64,000 bases of DNA from an uncultured Phycisphaerales bacterium. GTDB lineage: Bacteria; Planctomycetota; Phycisphaerae; Phycisphaerales; SM1A02. The notes below the pieces were generated by a model. That model was not told the DNA's origin. It saw only the letters and a list, made by a program, of their open reading frames with translations, and did not search any database. Made by a program: the position numbers and the translations under genes. The stretch spans positions 147,203 to 211,202 of the forward strand of contig CAJQQE010000012.1 in assembly GCA_905480395.1 (NCBI GenBank), in the 5' to 3' direction. Shown piece by piece: positions 1 to 8,172 of the stretch (position 1 is its first letter; every line of letters starts with the position of its first letter).

Positions 1-1
1 C

Positions 2-271
2 ATCGATCAAGCTCGCAAGGTCGTGCTGGACCTGATCGCGAAGGACGACCGGGTGCACGCGGAACCGGCGCCGATGGTGGCGGTCGGGGCGCTCGGTGCG
101 AGTTCCGTCGACTTGGTCATACGTTTCTGGGTCGATGCCGGCGATTTCTGGCCCACGAAATTTGACTTCAACGAGAACGTGAAGAAGGCATTTGATGCGG
201 CCGGAATTAATATTCCCTATCCGCAGCAAGTCGTCCACCATGTCAGCGAAAAGGGCGTCGGCGCGAGCTGA
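2..271 (+). CDS. Small-conductance mechanosensitive channel (MscS family), C-terminal fragment
   Basis: The reading frame is open from the first bases of the window, so only the last 89 residues are present and the start lies upstream. The visible part has the typical C-terminal cytoplasmic domain of MscS channels: a run ending in 'RVHAEPAPMVAVGAL', then 'SSVDLVIRFW', then a short helix with 'KKAFDAAGINIPYPQQ', the usual closing motif of the family. MscS proteins are inner-membrane heptamers that open under hypo-osmotic shock. The membrane helices cannot be seen here. The gene ends 15 nt before the convergent sulfatase gene. Confidence 0.85.
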   Translation: MDQARKVVLDLIAKDDRVHAEPAPMVAVGALGASSVDLVIRFWVDAGDFWPTKFDFNENVKKAFDAAGINIPYPQQVVHHVSEKGVGAS

Positions 272-286
272 AGCTCAACCATTCCT

Positions 287-1825
287 TCAATCGTCCGCCC
301 GAATCCGGTCGAGGATCGCCTGCAATCTGGCGACTTCGCCCGGATTTCGGGCGGCGATGTTTTTGGTCTCGCGGGGGTCGGTCGCGAGGTTGTAGAGTTG
401 GACGGTCGGCTCGCCCTCTTTGGCGGCGCGTCGTTTCGGCGCGGTGAATCCGCCGCTCCCGAGTCCTTCGATCAACTTCCAGTCACCAACCCGAACGGCG
501 AACATGCCGTCCAGACTGTGATGGACGATGCCGGTTCGGTCGGCCAGGCCGGCGGTGTTGCCCTCGGCGAGCAAAGGAACAAGGTTGATTGAATCCTCAC
601 CGCCCTGACTCGGCGGCGGCGCGGTGGCCGATTCCGATTCGCCTGCCGCCGCGATGCTCGTGGCATAGAGATCGGTCAGACATACGGTCTCTTTGATGGT
701 GGTTCCGGGCGCGACCACGCTCGGCCATCGAACGAGCAGCGGTACTCGGTGCCCAGCCTCGTGGATGTCGGCTTTCTGGCCGCGCCAGTCGAGGTTAGCG
801 GCATGTCCCCATCGTTGCCGGTCAGCAACCGGCCAATGCGAACCGTTGTCGCTGGTGAAAATGAAGAGGGTGTTTTCGGCTAATCCGGAAGTCTCGAGTG
901 CCGCGAGGAGCCGGCCGACTTCAAAGTCAATTTCGTTGACGAAGTCGCCGTAGTGCCCGGCCGTGCTGGTTCCTTGGAATCGGTCAGTGGGCAGCCACGG
1001 GGTATGCGGCGCGCTCAGGCAGAGTTCGAGGAAGAGGGGGCGTCCATCATTGGCTTTGGCGTGATTCTGAACGACCGCGATCGACTCATCGACGGATCTC
1101 GCGAGGACCTCCTGATGCACGAAGCCTTCGCCGATGGCCCCCGCTCGCCAGAATCCTCCGCCATCTTGCCGTCGATGCTTCGAGCCTTCGATGGTCGTGG
1201 TGGGTGAAGGATCGCCGGCGCCGTCACGGAACCAGCAGTACGGAGGGATGTCGAGAGAACTCGGAATTCCCACGCTTCGCTCGAATCCAACGGTGTGGGG
1301 ACCGCCATCAAGTGGCGCGGTCCAGTCAGTGGGCCCCTGAGCGCCGAGGCCGAGATGCCATTTGCCGATGAACGCCGTCTCGTAGCCTCGGGTGGCAAGC
1401 TCCGTTGCGATGGTCGGGCGATCTGGTTCGATGAGCAGGGGATCGTTGGTCCACAAGACACCGGACTTGAGCGAACTACGCCAACAGTACCGGCCGGTGA
1501 GAATGCCGTACCGCGTTGGTGAACACACGGCGCTGGGAGAATGGGCGTCAGTAAAGCGAGCGCCGGCGGCGGCGACTCGGTCGAGATTGGGCGTCGCCGT
1601 GGCGGCATTCGGATTCAAGCACGAGAGATCGCCGAGGCCAAGATCGTCGGCAAGCACGATCACGATGTTGGGCCGTGAACTCGACTCGGGGGATTGGGAC
1701 GATATGGGTGATTGGGGCGACATGGCGGCCGTGGCACTATCGGTCACGGTGAGGGCCATTCCGCCGAGTAAGCTAAGCCAGACGAGACCCACGGATCGCG
1801 ATGATGGGGCGTTCGGTTTTCTCAT
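287..1825 (-). CDS. Secreted sulfatase (arylsulfatase A family)
   Basis: This 512-residue protein would hydrolyse sulfate esters, most likely on sulfated glycans, outside the cytoplasm. A signal peptide covers about residues 1-34 and is followed by a Ser/Pro-rich linker. The sulfatase fold starts near residue 52 with the metal-binding pair D60-D61 ('LADDLGLGD'). The formylglycine signature is 'CSPTR' with the modified cysteine at C101. 'GKWHLG' (lysine and histidine of the active site) and 'FTSDNGSH' (metal-binding Asp/Asn) follow in the usual order. The length is normal for the family. It stands alone, divergent from the aldo/keto reductase across about 185 nt. The substrate cannot be told from sequence. 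A second sulfatase lies at 34999-36399 and differs in having 'CSPSR'. Confidence 0.93.
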   Translation of the reverse strand: MRKPNAPSSRSVGLVWLSLLGGMALTVTDSATAAMSPQSPISSQSPESSSRPNIVIVLADDLGLGDLSCLNPNAATATPNLDRVAAAGARFTDAHSPSAVCSPTRYGILTGRYCWRSSLKSGVLWTNDPLLIEPDRPTIATELATRGYETAFIGKWHLGLGAQGPTDWTAPLDGGPHTVGFERSVGIPSSLDIPPYCWFRDGAGDPSPTTTIEGSKHRRQDGGGFWRAGAIGEGFVHQEVLARSVDESIAVVQNHAKANDGRPLFLELCLSAPHTPWLPTDRFQGTSTAGHYGDFVNEIDFEVGRLLAALETSGLAENTLFIFTSDNGSHWPVADRQRWGHAANLDWRGQKADIHEAGHRVPLLVRWPSVVAPGTTIKETVCLTDLYATSIAAAGESESATAPPPSQGGEDSINLVPLLAEGNTAGLADRTGIVHHSLDGMFAVRVGDWKLIEGLGSGGFTAPKRRAAKEGEPTVQLYNLATDPRETKNIAARNPGEVARLQAILDRIRADD

Positions 1826-2010
1826 GAAGTCGAACCTACCCAGAAAACCAGGATGGCGACAGGAGCGTCTTGAATTGACGCCATCATTTTGCCCTCGCGA
1901 TCGGTTTTCTTCTTGAGAACATGACTCTTAGAGTCCGAATGGCGTAACCTCGTCAGCCCCCGCACGGCGTGGTTCGTGCCTTCGAATTTTTCAATCTGGA
2001 AACTGTCTTC

Positions 2011-3105
2011 ATGGATCTGGCCCACTATCAAACGCTCGGACGATCCGGCCTTCGCGTCAGTCCGTTTTGCCTGGGATGCATGACCTTCGGCGATGAATGG
2101 AAGGCCGTCGGTGCTGGGGTCGATGAGAGCCTGAGCGTTCTCGAGACGTACATCGAGGCCGGGGGAAACTTCCTCGACACCGCCAACGTCTATACGCATG
2201 GCCACAGCGAAGTGATCATTGGTGACTACTTTGCCGGGACGCCGATCGTTGCCAGAGACCGGATGGTCATTGCGACGAAATTCTCCGGCAACATGCATCC
2301 GGGAGATCCCAACGGCGGCGGATCAGGTCGTAAGGCGATCTTGCATCAGCTGGAGGATTCGCTGCGGCGGCTTCAGACGGATTACGTCGATCTCTACTGG
2401 TGTCACTTTCACGATCGCCACACGCCGATCGAAGAGACCATGCGCACGCTGGACGAAATCGTCCGGAGCGGCAAGGCTCGGTACATCGGCTTCAGTGATT
2501 CACCAGCGTGGGTCGTGGTGCAGGCTCAGTACGAAGCGATGCTGCGGAACTGGTCGCCCCTGATTGCGCTCCAGATCGAGTACAGCCTTGCGGAACGAAC
2601 CGTCGAGGCGGATCTGCTTCCGATGGCCCGCGAGCTCGGGCTCGGAGTCACCCCCTGGAGTCCGCTCCGGGCCGGTGTGCTCAGCGGAAAATACCGACGC
2701 GACTCGCGACCGGAAATCGGTACCACCAGAGTCAAGGCGGACAGTCCCCATCTCAACGATCGAAACTACGAGATCATTGATGTTCTCGTTTCGATCGCAG
2801 AGGAGCTCGGTGCGACACCGGCGCAGGTGGCCCTGAAATGGGTCCAGAGCCGCCAGGGCGTCGCAAGTACGATCATCGGGGCCCGACGTCGCGATCAGTT
2901 GATCGACAATCTCAAGGCGCTGGCGGTTTCGCTCTCTGGTGAGCAGATCCGTCGGCTCGATCAAGCGTCCGAACCCAAGCACTCATTTCCTCATCCGTTC
3001 CTCGAGACGCTTCTCCCTTCCGCGATTCAGGGTGGCGTGCGGGTGAATGACGTCGAGGGGCCGCGAGCGGAGTTTCTCCCGGCGGCCTCTGAAGACCGAT
3101 GGTGA
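2011..3105 (+). CDS. Aldo/keto reductase
   Basis: This is a 364-residue NADPH-dependent oxidoreductase of the aldo/keto reductase superfamily (TIM barrel, cytoplasmic). The catalytic tetrad is visible: D56 and Y61 in 'FLDTANVYTHGHSE', K90 in 'VIATKF' and H132 in 'LYWCHFHD'. The cofactor-binding end 'STIIGARRRDQLIDNL' is present near residue 285. The frame is open from 1969, but the start at 2011 (MDLAHYQTLG) fits the family start 'Y+LG+SGL+VS' and excludes 14 unrelated residues. It resembles the YajO/Tas branch; the natural substrate is unknown. The next gene follows 52 nt later on the same strand and may be cotranscribed. Confidence 0.92.
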   Translation: MDLAHYQTLGRSGLRVSPFCLGCMTFGDEWKAVGAGVDESLSVLETYIEAGGNFLDTANVYTHGHSEVIIGDYFAGTPIVARDRMVIATKFSGNMHPGDPNGGGSGRKAILHQLEDSLRRLQTDYVDLYWCHFHDRHTPIEETMRTLDEIVRSGKARYIGFSDSPAWVVVQAQYEAMLRNWSPLIALQIEYSLAERTVEADLLPMARELGLGVTPWSPLRAGVLSGKYRRDSRPEIGTTRVKADSPHLNDRNYEIIDVLVSIAEELGATPAQVALKWVQSRQGVASTIIGARRRDQLIDNLKALAVSLSGEQIRRLDQASEPKHSFPHPFLETLLPSAIQGGVRVNDVEGPRAEFLPAASEDRW

Positions 3106-3157
3106 TTGTCAAGATCTTTTGAGATCGAGGGTAAGACAGCCAAAGGTTTGGTCAACC

Positions 3158-3940
3158 ATGAGTACATCCATTGGACGAGAAGATCTGATCGCCGCGATAA
3201 CGACGCTGGTCTCGGGGCTCGACTGGCTCGATGCCGCCTGGCTGGGGGGCTCCGATGCAACCGGCCGGACTGACCATCGGAGCGATCTCGATCTGGTGTG
3301 CCTCGTGCGCGACGACGGCGTTGAGGAGACTTTTTCTGCGCTGGAATCCTTGTTTGAGTCACTCGGCGGCATCAGGCATCGTTACCGGGTGCCCGAACCC
3401 ACTCGCCACGGCAATGCCCAGGCCTACTACTTGTTGGTCGGAGCCTCCGACGATCTGACAATTGATCTTGTGGTCCTTCGAAACTCGGTCGAGGATCGGT
3501 TGCTCGAACGCGAACGCCATGGAGATCCCTTGGTGCTCTTCGATCGGGGGCTTGGTATTGGATCCGTGCCGCTTCACCGCGATGCTCATGACGCCCGGCT
3601 CCGCGGAAGATACGCCGAGATTGTGGCCGCATCGCCGATTCTGATCCCGCTCGTATCCAAGGCGATTGATCGAGGTTTTGTCGCGGAAGCCGCGTCTTCG
3701 TACCAGAACTTTCTACTGCGACCGCTGATTGACCTGCTCCGGATGGAGCACTGTCCGGAGCGATTTGATTTCGGGTTCCGCTACTTAGATCGTGATCTCC
3801 CACCCTCGGAACGCGCCTTCGTCGAGCATCTCTCGATCACCGGCGATCTCGAATCGATCGATGAACTCCGGAAACAGGCGGTCGAGAGGTTTAATATGCA
3901 GATCCTTCGCGTGGAGGCCCTGCTCAACGGCGAGCCTTGA
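3158..3940 (+). CDS. Nucleotidyltransferase-domain protein (Pol beta superfamily)
   Basis: This 260-residue protein carries the minimal nucleotidyltransferase core: G31-S32 in 'LGGSDATGRTDHRSDLDL', the metal-binding pair D43 and D45, and a third acidic residue D103 in 'TIDLVV'. A helical C-terminal half follows with no motif I recognise. The architecture resembles aminoglycoside-type or MNT-type transferases that move a nucleotide to a small molecule or protein, but nothing identifies the acceptor. The frame is open from 3047; the ATG at 3158 is chosen because the upstream residues are Arg-rich, overlap the previous gene and do not resemble the family. It overlaps the convergent LOG gene by 17 nt at its 3' end. 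Confidence 0.8.
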   Translation: MSTSIGREDLIAAITTLVSGLDWLDAAWLGGSDATGRTDHRSDLDLVCLVRDDGVEETFSALESLFESLGGIRHRYRVPEPTRHGNAQAYYLLVGASDDLTIDLVVLRNSVEDRLLERERHGDPLVLFDRGLGIGSVPLHRDAHDARLRGRYAEIVAASPILIPLVSKAIDRGFVAEAASSYQNFLLRPLIDLLRMEHCPERFDFGFRYLDRDLPPSERAFVEHLSITGDLESIDELRKQAVERFNMQILRVEALLNGEP

Positions 3941-4724
3941 AGGCGTGCTCGAAGAGATATCCCCGCGGTTGCGCTTGGGGTCCGTAGGTGAGTCCGAACC
4001 GATCCCGAGCGATGGTGGAGATGATGTCGACCACTTCCTCTGGCTTGTCGACGATGAGGAGTCGGTCGGGGTCTTCTGGGGAGATCGTGCCCGCCTCCAG
4101 CATTCGATCCCGGAAAAAGTCGATCATCGGGGTCCAGAAGTCACGCCCCATCAAGACGATCGGAAAATCAACAACCTTCCCGGTCTGGACGAGCGTCGCG
4201 ATCTCGAAGAGTTCATCGAGGGTCCCGAAACCGCCCGGCATGACCACGAACGCATACGAGTACTTGACCAGCATCACCTTGCGGACGAAGAAGTAGTGGA
4301 AGGGGACTTCCAGGTCCAGGTACGGATTCGAGGATTGTTCATGGGGGAGTTCGATCGTGGCGGCGATCGAGCGGCCACCGGCTTCCTTCGCGCCCCGGTT
4401 CGCGGCTTCCATGATGCCCGGGCCACCGCCGGTCATCACCGTGAATCCAGCCTTCGCGATGAGTGCGGATGTCTCGCGTGCCAATTGGTAGTACGGATTC
4501 TCTTCGGTGAATCGAGCCGAGCCAAAGACCGTCACGCAGGGGCCGACAAAGTGAAGTCGGCGGAATCCTCGAAGGAACTCGTTCCCGATCCGAAGGAGCC
4601 GGCCGAACTCGAATCCGCGGGTCTGGGGCCCTTGGAGAAAGCGAAGTTCCGGAATCTCATCCTGCTCGCCGGCCTTGAAGGGGCCGGACGAAGATGGTCG
4701 TGGCGGTGTCTCGGGGGTCTTCAT
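3924..4724 (-). CDS. LOG family protein (TIGR00730 Rossmann-fold, phosphoribohydrolase-like)
   Basis: This 266-residue cytoplasmic protein has the LOG signature 'PGGFGTLDE' at residues 163-171 and the preceding nucleotide-binding 'MTGGGPGIMEAANRGAKEAGG' region near 97-117. Members hydrolyse the N-glycosidic bond of nucleoside 5'-monophosphates (cytokinin riboside or AMP/pyrimidine 5'-monophosphates); they were formerly mis-annotated as lysine decarboxylases. The long N-terminal part before 'CVTVFGSAR' is typical of the larger bacterial class. It is divergent from the dehydrogenase gene across 51 nt, and its 3' end overlaps the convergent nucleotidyltransferase. Confidence 0.9.
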   Translation of the reverse strand: MKTPETPPRPSSSGPFKAGEQDEIPELRFLQGPQTRGFEFGRLLRIGNEFLRGFRRLHFVGPCVTVFGSARFTEENPYYQLARETSALIAKAGFTVMTGGGPGIMEAANRGAKEAGGRSIAATIELPHEQSSNPYLDLEVPFHYFFVRKVMLVKYSYAFVVMPGGFGTLDELFEIATLVQTGKVVDFPIVLMGRDFWTPMIDFFRDRMLEAGTISPEDPDRLLIVDKPEEVVDIISTIARDRFGLTYGPQAQPRGYLFEHAFKARR

Positions 4725-4775
4725 CGTCTCATGCTAGAGCTGGATGCGTTTCCGTGAGGCGGTACCATTGCTCAC

Positions 4776-6287
4776 ATGCAGCAGATACTCATTAATGGTC
4801 ACTGGGCGGATTCATCTTCATCCGCCGGCGAGTTCCGAGCGATCAATCCATCGACTGGCGAAACTCGGACGCCGGTCTTCCCGTGCTCGAACTGGAAAGA
4901 CCTCGATTCGATGGCGGAGGCGGCCATGGCCGCGGTCGTCCATCCCGCCAACGCAGATCCTGACCGCATCGGGCGGTTTCTGGAGATCTTTGCGGACCGC
5001 CTTGATGCGAAGCGAGCCGAGATCGCCAGGGTCGCGCATGAAGAGACGGGTCTCCCGCTCGAGACTCGGCTGGCTCAGATCGAATTCGGTCGGATGCTCG
5101 GCCAACTTCGCACCGCCGCATCGGCCGCTCGTGATGTGTCACTGAATTCCTGGCGAACCCCATTGATCGATACCGATTCTGGAATTCGAAGTGACTTCGG
5201 GCCGCTGGGTGGTGCGGTTCTGACCATCGGTCCCAACAACTTCCCATTGGCCTTCCATGCCGTTTCGGGCGGCGACTTTGCCGCCGCCATCGCCGCGGGA
5301 AATCCGGTTATCGCCAAGGGGCATCCACTTCATCCGGAGACCGGGGCGTTACTCGCGGGGTGCGCTGCGGAGGCCGTGATCGAAGCTGGTTTACATCCGG
5401 CGACCGTGCAGTACTTTTATCAATGCGACGCCGAAGATGGTCTCCGACTGGTGGCCGATCAAAGAATCGCCGCGGTTGGATTCACCGGAAGCCAAGCCGC
5501 TGGTCTTTCGATTAAAGCAGCCGCGGATTCATCTGGAACGCCGTGCTTCCTCGAGATGTCGAGTGTGAATCCCGTCTTTGTCCTCCCGTCGGCGCTGGCC
5601 GAGCGTGGCGCCCAGATCGGCGGAGAGTGGGCGGCCTCGCTCATGATGGGCGCGGGGCAGTTCTGTACGAAGCCCGGGATTGCGATCCTGGTCGGCGAGG
5701 GTGCTGATCCATTCGTGGAGGCGACGGCGTCGGCACTCCGTGAGGCTGCACCGGGCGTTCTGTTCTCTGAACTTGGGGTCGAGCGACTGGCGTCCGGCGT
5801 GGATGCGGTCGAAGCCGCGGGTGCGGTGCTCCGGTGCGGAGGCGCCTCGGGAAACCCGGGCGCCCGCTTCGAACCCACCCTATTGGAAGTGGATGGAGAT
5901 GACTTTCTAAAGTCATTCCAAGTGCTGTCGCAGGAACTCTTCGGTCCGGTGGGGCTGGTGGTTCGGGCGAGGGACCTCGATGACGCGTCGAAACTGGCGG
6001 CTCAGTTTGGCGGTCAGTTGACGGCCACGATGTATACCGGGAGTGAGGATGACACCGCGTGGATGGCCTTGGAGTCAATCCTACGAGTGAAGTGCGGTCG
6101 ACTGATTGAGAACAAGATGCCCACTGGGGTCGCCGTGGTTCCATCGATGGTGCATGGTGGTCCGTATCCCGCCACCGGGCATCCGGGGTTCACCGCGGTG
6201 GGCTTGCCGACGAGCGTCCATCGATTTGCGATGGCCCGTTGCTGGGACGGCGTGTCCTTGGAACGGCTTCCGGTGTGGCTCCGTTGA
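4776..6287 (+). CDS. Aldehyde dehydrogenase, 2,5-dioxovalerate (alpha-ketoglutaric semialdehyde) dehydrogenase type
   Basis: This 503-residue NAD(P)+-dependent enzyme would oxidise alpha-ketoglutaric semialdehyde to 2-oxoglutarate. It has the oxyanion-hole asparagine near N154 in 'IGPNNFP', general base E260 in 'CFLEMSS' and nucleophile C297 in 'GAGQFCTKPG'. The stretches 'GGDFAAAIAAGNPVIAKGHPLHP' region and 'VGFTGSQAAGLSI' are characteristic of the KGSADH branch rather than of generic betaine-type ALDHs. The role is supported by the context: the DapA-like enzyme that makes this semialdehyde from hydroxyproline-derived pyrroline, and a hydroxyproline epimerase, lie 1-3 kb downstream. The stop codon overlaps the probable TTG start of the next gene. 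Confidence 0.92.
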   Translation: MQQILINGHWADSSSSAGEFRAINPSTGETRTPVFPCSNWKDLDSMAEAAMAAVVHPANADPDRIGRFLEIFADRLDAKRAEIARVAHEETGLPLETRLAQIEFGRMLGQLRTAASAARDVSLNSWRTPLIDTDSGIRSDFGPLGGAVLTIGPNNFPLAFHAVSGGDFAAAIAAGNPVIAKGHPLHPETGALLAGCAAEAVIEAGLHPATVQYFYQCDAEDGLRLVADQRIAAVGFTGSQAAGLSIKAAADSSGTPCFLEMSSVNPVFVLPSALAERGAQIGGEWAASLMMGAGQFCTKPGIAILVGEGADPFVEATASALREAAPGVLFSELGVERLASGVDAVEAAGAVLRCGGASGNPGARFEPTLLEVDGDDFLKSFQVLSQELFGPVGLVVRARDLDDASKLAAQFGGQLTATMYTGSEDDTAWMALESILRVKCGRLIENKMPTGVAVVPSMVHGGPYPATGHPGFTAVGLPTSVHRFAMARCWDGVSLERLPVWLR

Positions 6288-7177
6288 GCAGGCCCGCAGG
6301 CACGCCATCTTTGGAGGGTGTTCGGATCGGCATTCTGCATCATGCGGAAAGTCAGTTACTCCGGCAGGGTTATCTCATTCAACTGATGGCGGAGTATTGG
6401 ACCGCTCGGGGGGCCGAGGTGGTTGACATCATTGGCGTCGAAACATCGATCCCTGTGGATGTCTTGTTGCTTCATGTGGACCTTTCGATTGTCCCCGAGG
6501 CGTACCTTCAATTTGCGAGAACGTACCCGCGAGTGATCAACCTCAAAGCTGTGGATATTCGGAAGACCTCGTATCTCGATGACTTGGTGGATGCCAGTCA
6601 TGAGGGAGACGGCCCGATGATCGTCAAATCCGACTTGAATCATGGTGGCGTTCCCGAGCGATTGCTCGTCTCAAAGAAGCATCGCGTACGCCGCTTTATT
6701 TCGGCGGTGATCCGTCGGTTGCGACGCAGGCTGGGATTGCCCACCGAGATTCGAAGCAAGGCCGAATACGTGATCTATCCAGATCGGAATTCGGTTCCGC
6801 TCCGACATTTTCGCGATGGCGCCGTCGTACAACCGTTTCGCCCAGAACGGTCAGGGAGCGACTTCGTCTTGCGCGAATACTACTTCTTCGGAAAAGTAGA
6901 AGTCTTGAATAAGGAAGTCGGTTCGGAACCGATCTTGACCAGCGGCCGCCAAGTGGACTGTCGCGCGGGATCTCCTCCGGCGGAAGTTCGTGCGATCCGA
7001 GATCGCCTCCATCTTGATTACGGCAAGATCGATTACGGCTGCCCGGACGGCGTGGCGGTGGTCTATGACGCCAATAAATCGCTGGGGATTCGTGCCAATC
7101 CCGGTGAAGTCACCAAGACGATCGCGTCTGAATTGGCGAGCGGCATCGACGAGTGGATTCGATCTGATCCATCATGA
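6284..7177 (+). CDS. ATP-grasp-like protein of unknown substrate
   Basis: The product is about 297 residues. It has the outline of an ATP-grasp enzyme: an N-terminal Rossmann-like region ('VRIGILHHAES'), a nucleotide-binding strand 'PMIVKSDLNHGG' and a C-terminal 'DYGKIDYG' and 'VVYDANKSLG', where D and N would bind magnesium. ATP-grasp enzymes ligate a carboxylate to an amine or thiol; the substrate here is unknown. The frame is open from an ATG at 6239, but the TTG at 6284 overlaps the dehydrogenase stop in a TTGA arrangement, which suggests translational coupling, so I chose it; GTG at 6275 is another option. It overlaps the convergent DapA-like gene by 6 nt. Confidence 0.75.
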   Translation: MSRPAGTPSLEGVRIGILHHAESQLLRQGYLIQLMAEYWTARGAEVVDIIGVETSIPVDVLLLHVDLSIVPEAYLQFARTYPRVINLKAVDIRKTSYLDDLVDASHEGDGPMIVKSDLNHGGVPERLLVSKKHRVRRFISAVIRRLRRRLGLPTEIRSKAEYVIYPDRNSVPLRHFRDGAVVQPFRPERSGSDFVLREYYFFGKVEVLNKEVGSEPILTSGRQVDCRAGSPPAEVRAIRDRLHLDYGKIDYGCPDGVAVVYDANKSLGIRANPGEVTKTIASELASGIDEWIRSDPS

Positions 7178-8098
7178 ATCTGACGTTCTTTGAGGTTGCG
7201 TGCGTTTCGCCTCGGCGATCACCGCGAGGGCGTGCTCGCGAACGGGACCTTCAAGCGGTCGGCGAGGACCTCGAACAAGTTCGTCACCCATATCAAACTC
7301 GGCTTGCACCAGGTTGACCATATGAACGAATTCGGGGACGGCATCGAGCCGCAGGAGAGGTAGAAACCACTGATAGAGTGCTTCGAGCTCATCACGGTCG
7401 CCCGTGGACCGAGCGTTGATCGCGAGTTTCCAAAGGCGAATTGATTCCTCGGGGAGGGCGTTCACCAGTCCGGCGATCCAACCGTCCGCGCCGGCGGCAG
7501 CGCCTTCGACCGCCATGTCGTCGATTCCCACGAAGATCGAGAGTCGGTCGCCGAGCGTGCCTCTGATCTCCCGAAACCTCCGAATGTCGCCGCTCGACTC
7601 CTTGGTCGCGTGCAGATTGGAATGGTCAGAAGCCAGTTCCGCCAATTCATGCGGCCGAACATCGACTCGGTACGCGATGGGATTGTTGTAGAGCATGCAC
7701 GAGAGGCTTGTGGCCTCGAATACCGTGGCGAAGTGCGCCTTGGTCTCGCTCCAGGGGCCGGCGTACGCGTATGCCGGGAGCACCATCAGCCCTCGGCATC
7801 CACATTCTGCGGCCTGTTGGGCGATGGCGACCGACTGGCTGGTGGAAATCGCGCTCACCGCCGCGACGATCGGGATGCGGTCCCCAACGGCCTCGACGCA
7901 GGTCGTCCAGACGGCGGACTTCTCTTCCATTGACAACGCGCCACCCTCGCCGAGCGAGCCAGGCGTGACGATGGCGGAACTACCGGCGTCGGCCATCCGC
8001 ACCACATGCGCGGCAAGTCGATCGTGGTCGATGGTGAGGTCAGGGTGGTAAGGGTTGGTGATGGCGGGCATGACGCCGTGCCAAGTAGAGCGATTCAT
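7172..8098 (-). CDS. DapA/NAL-family enzyme, probable 1-pyrroline-4-hydroxy-2-carboxylate deaminase
   Basis: This 308-residue TIM-barrel class I aldolase-like protein has the Schiff-base lysine K166 in 'LHATKESSG' and the partner tyrosine Y137 in 'MLYNNPIAY'. The phosphate/carboxylate loop 'TPGSLGEGG' near residue 45 is in the usual place. DapA itself condenses pyruvate with aspartate semialdehyde. With a hydroxyproline epimerase next to it and a KGSA dehydrogenase nearby, the better inference is the deaminase that turns 1-pyrroline-4-hydroxy-2-carboxylate into alpha-ketoglutaric semialdehyde. The epimerase gene lies 74 nt upstream on the same strand, so the two are likely cotranscribed. Confidence 0.88.
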   Translation of the reverse strand: MNRSTWHGVMPAITNPYHPDLTIDHDRLAAHVVRMADAGSSAIVTPGSLGEGGALSMEEKSAVWTTCVEAVGDRIPIVAAVSAISTSQSVAIAQQAAECGCRGLMVLPAYAYAGPWSETKAHFATVFEATSLSCMLYNNPIAYRVDVRPHELAELASDHSNLHATKESSGDIRRFREIRGTLGDRLSIFVGIDDMAVEGAAAGADGWIAGLVNALPEESIRLWKLAINARSTGDRDELEALYQWFLPLLRLDAVPEFVHMVNLVQAEFDMGDELVRGPRRPLEGPVREHALAVIAEAKRTQPQRTSDS

Positions 8099-8172
8099 AT
8101 TCTTTGATCCTCAAGAGTGGAAGTCGAAGGGTATCCGAAGAGCGGCGACTTCCGTTGCGGCGTTGCCGGCGA

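Noticed and set aside
3924..4724. Lysine decarboxylase annotation for the LOG protein
   Set aside because: The PGGxGTxxE motif belongs to LOG phosphoribohydrolases; no decarboxylase domain is present.
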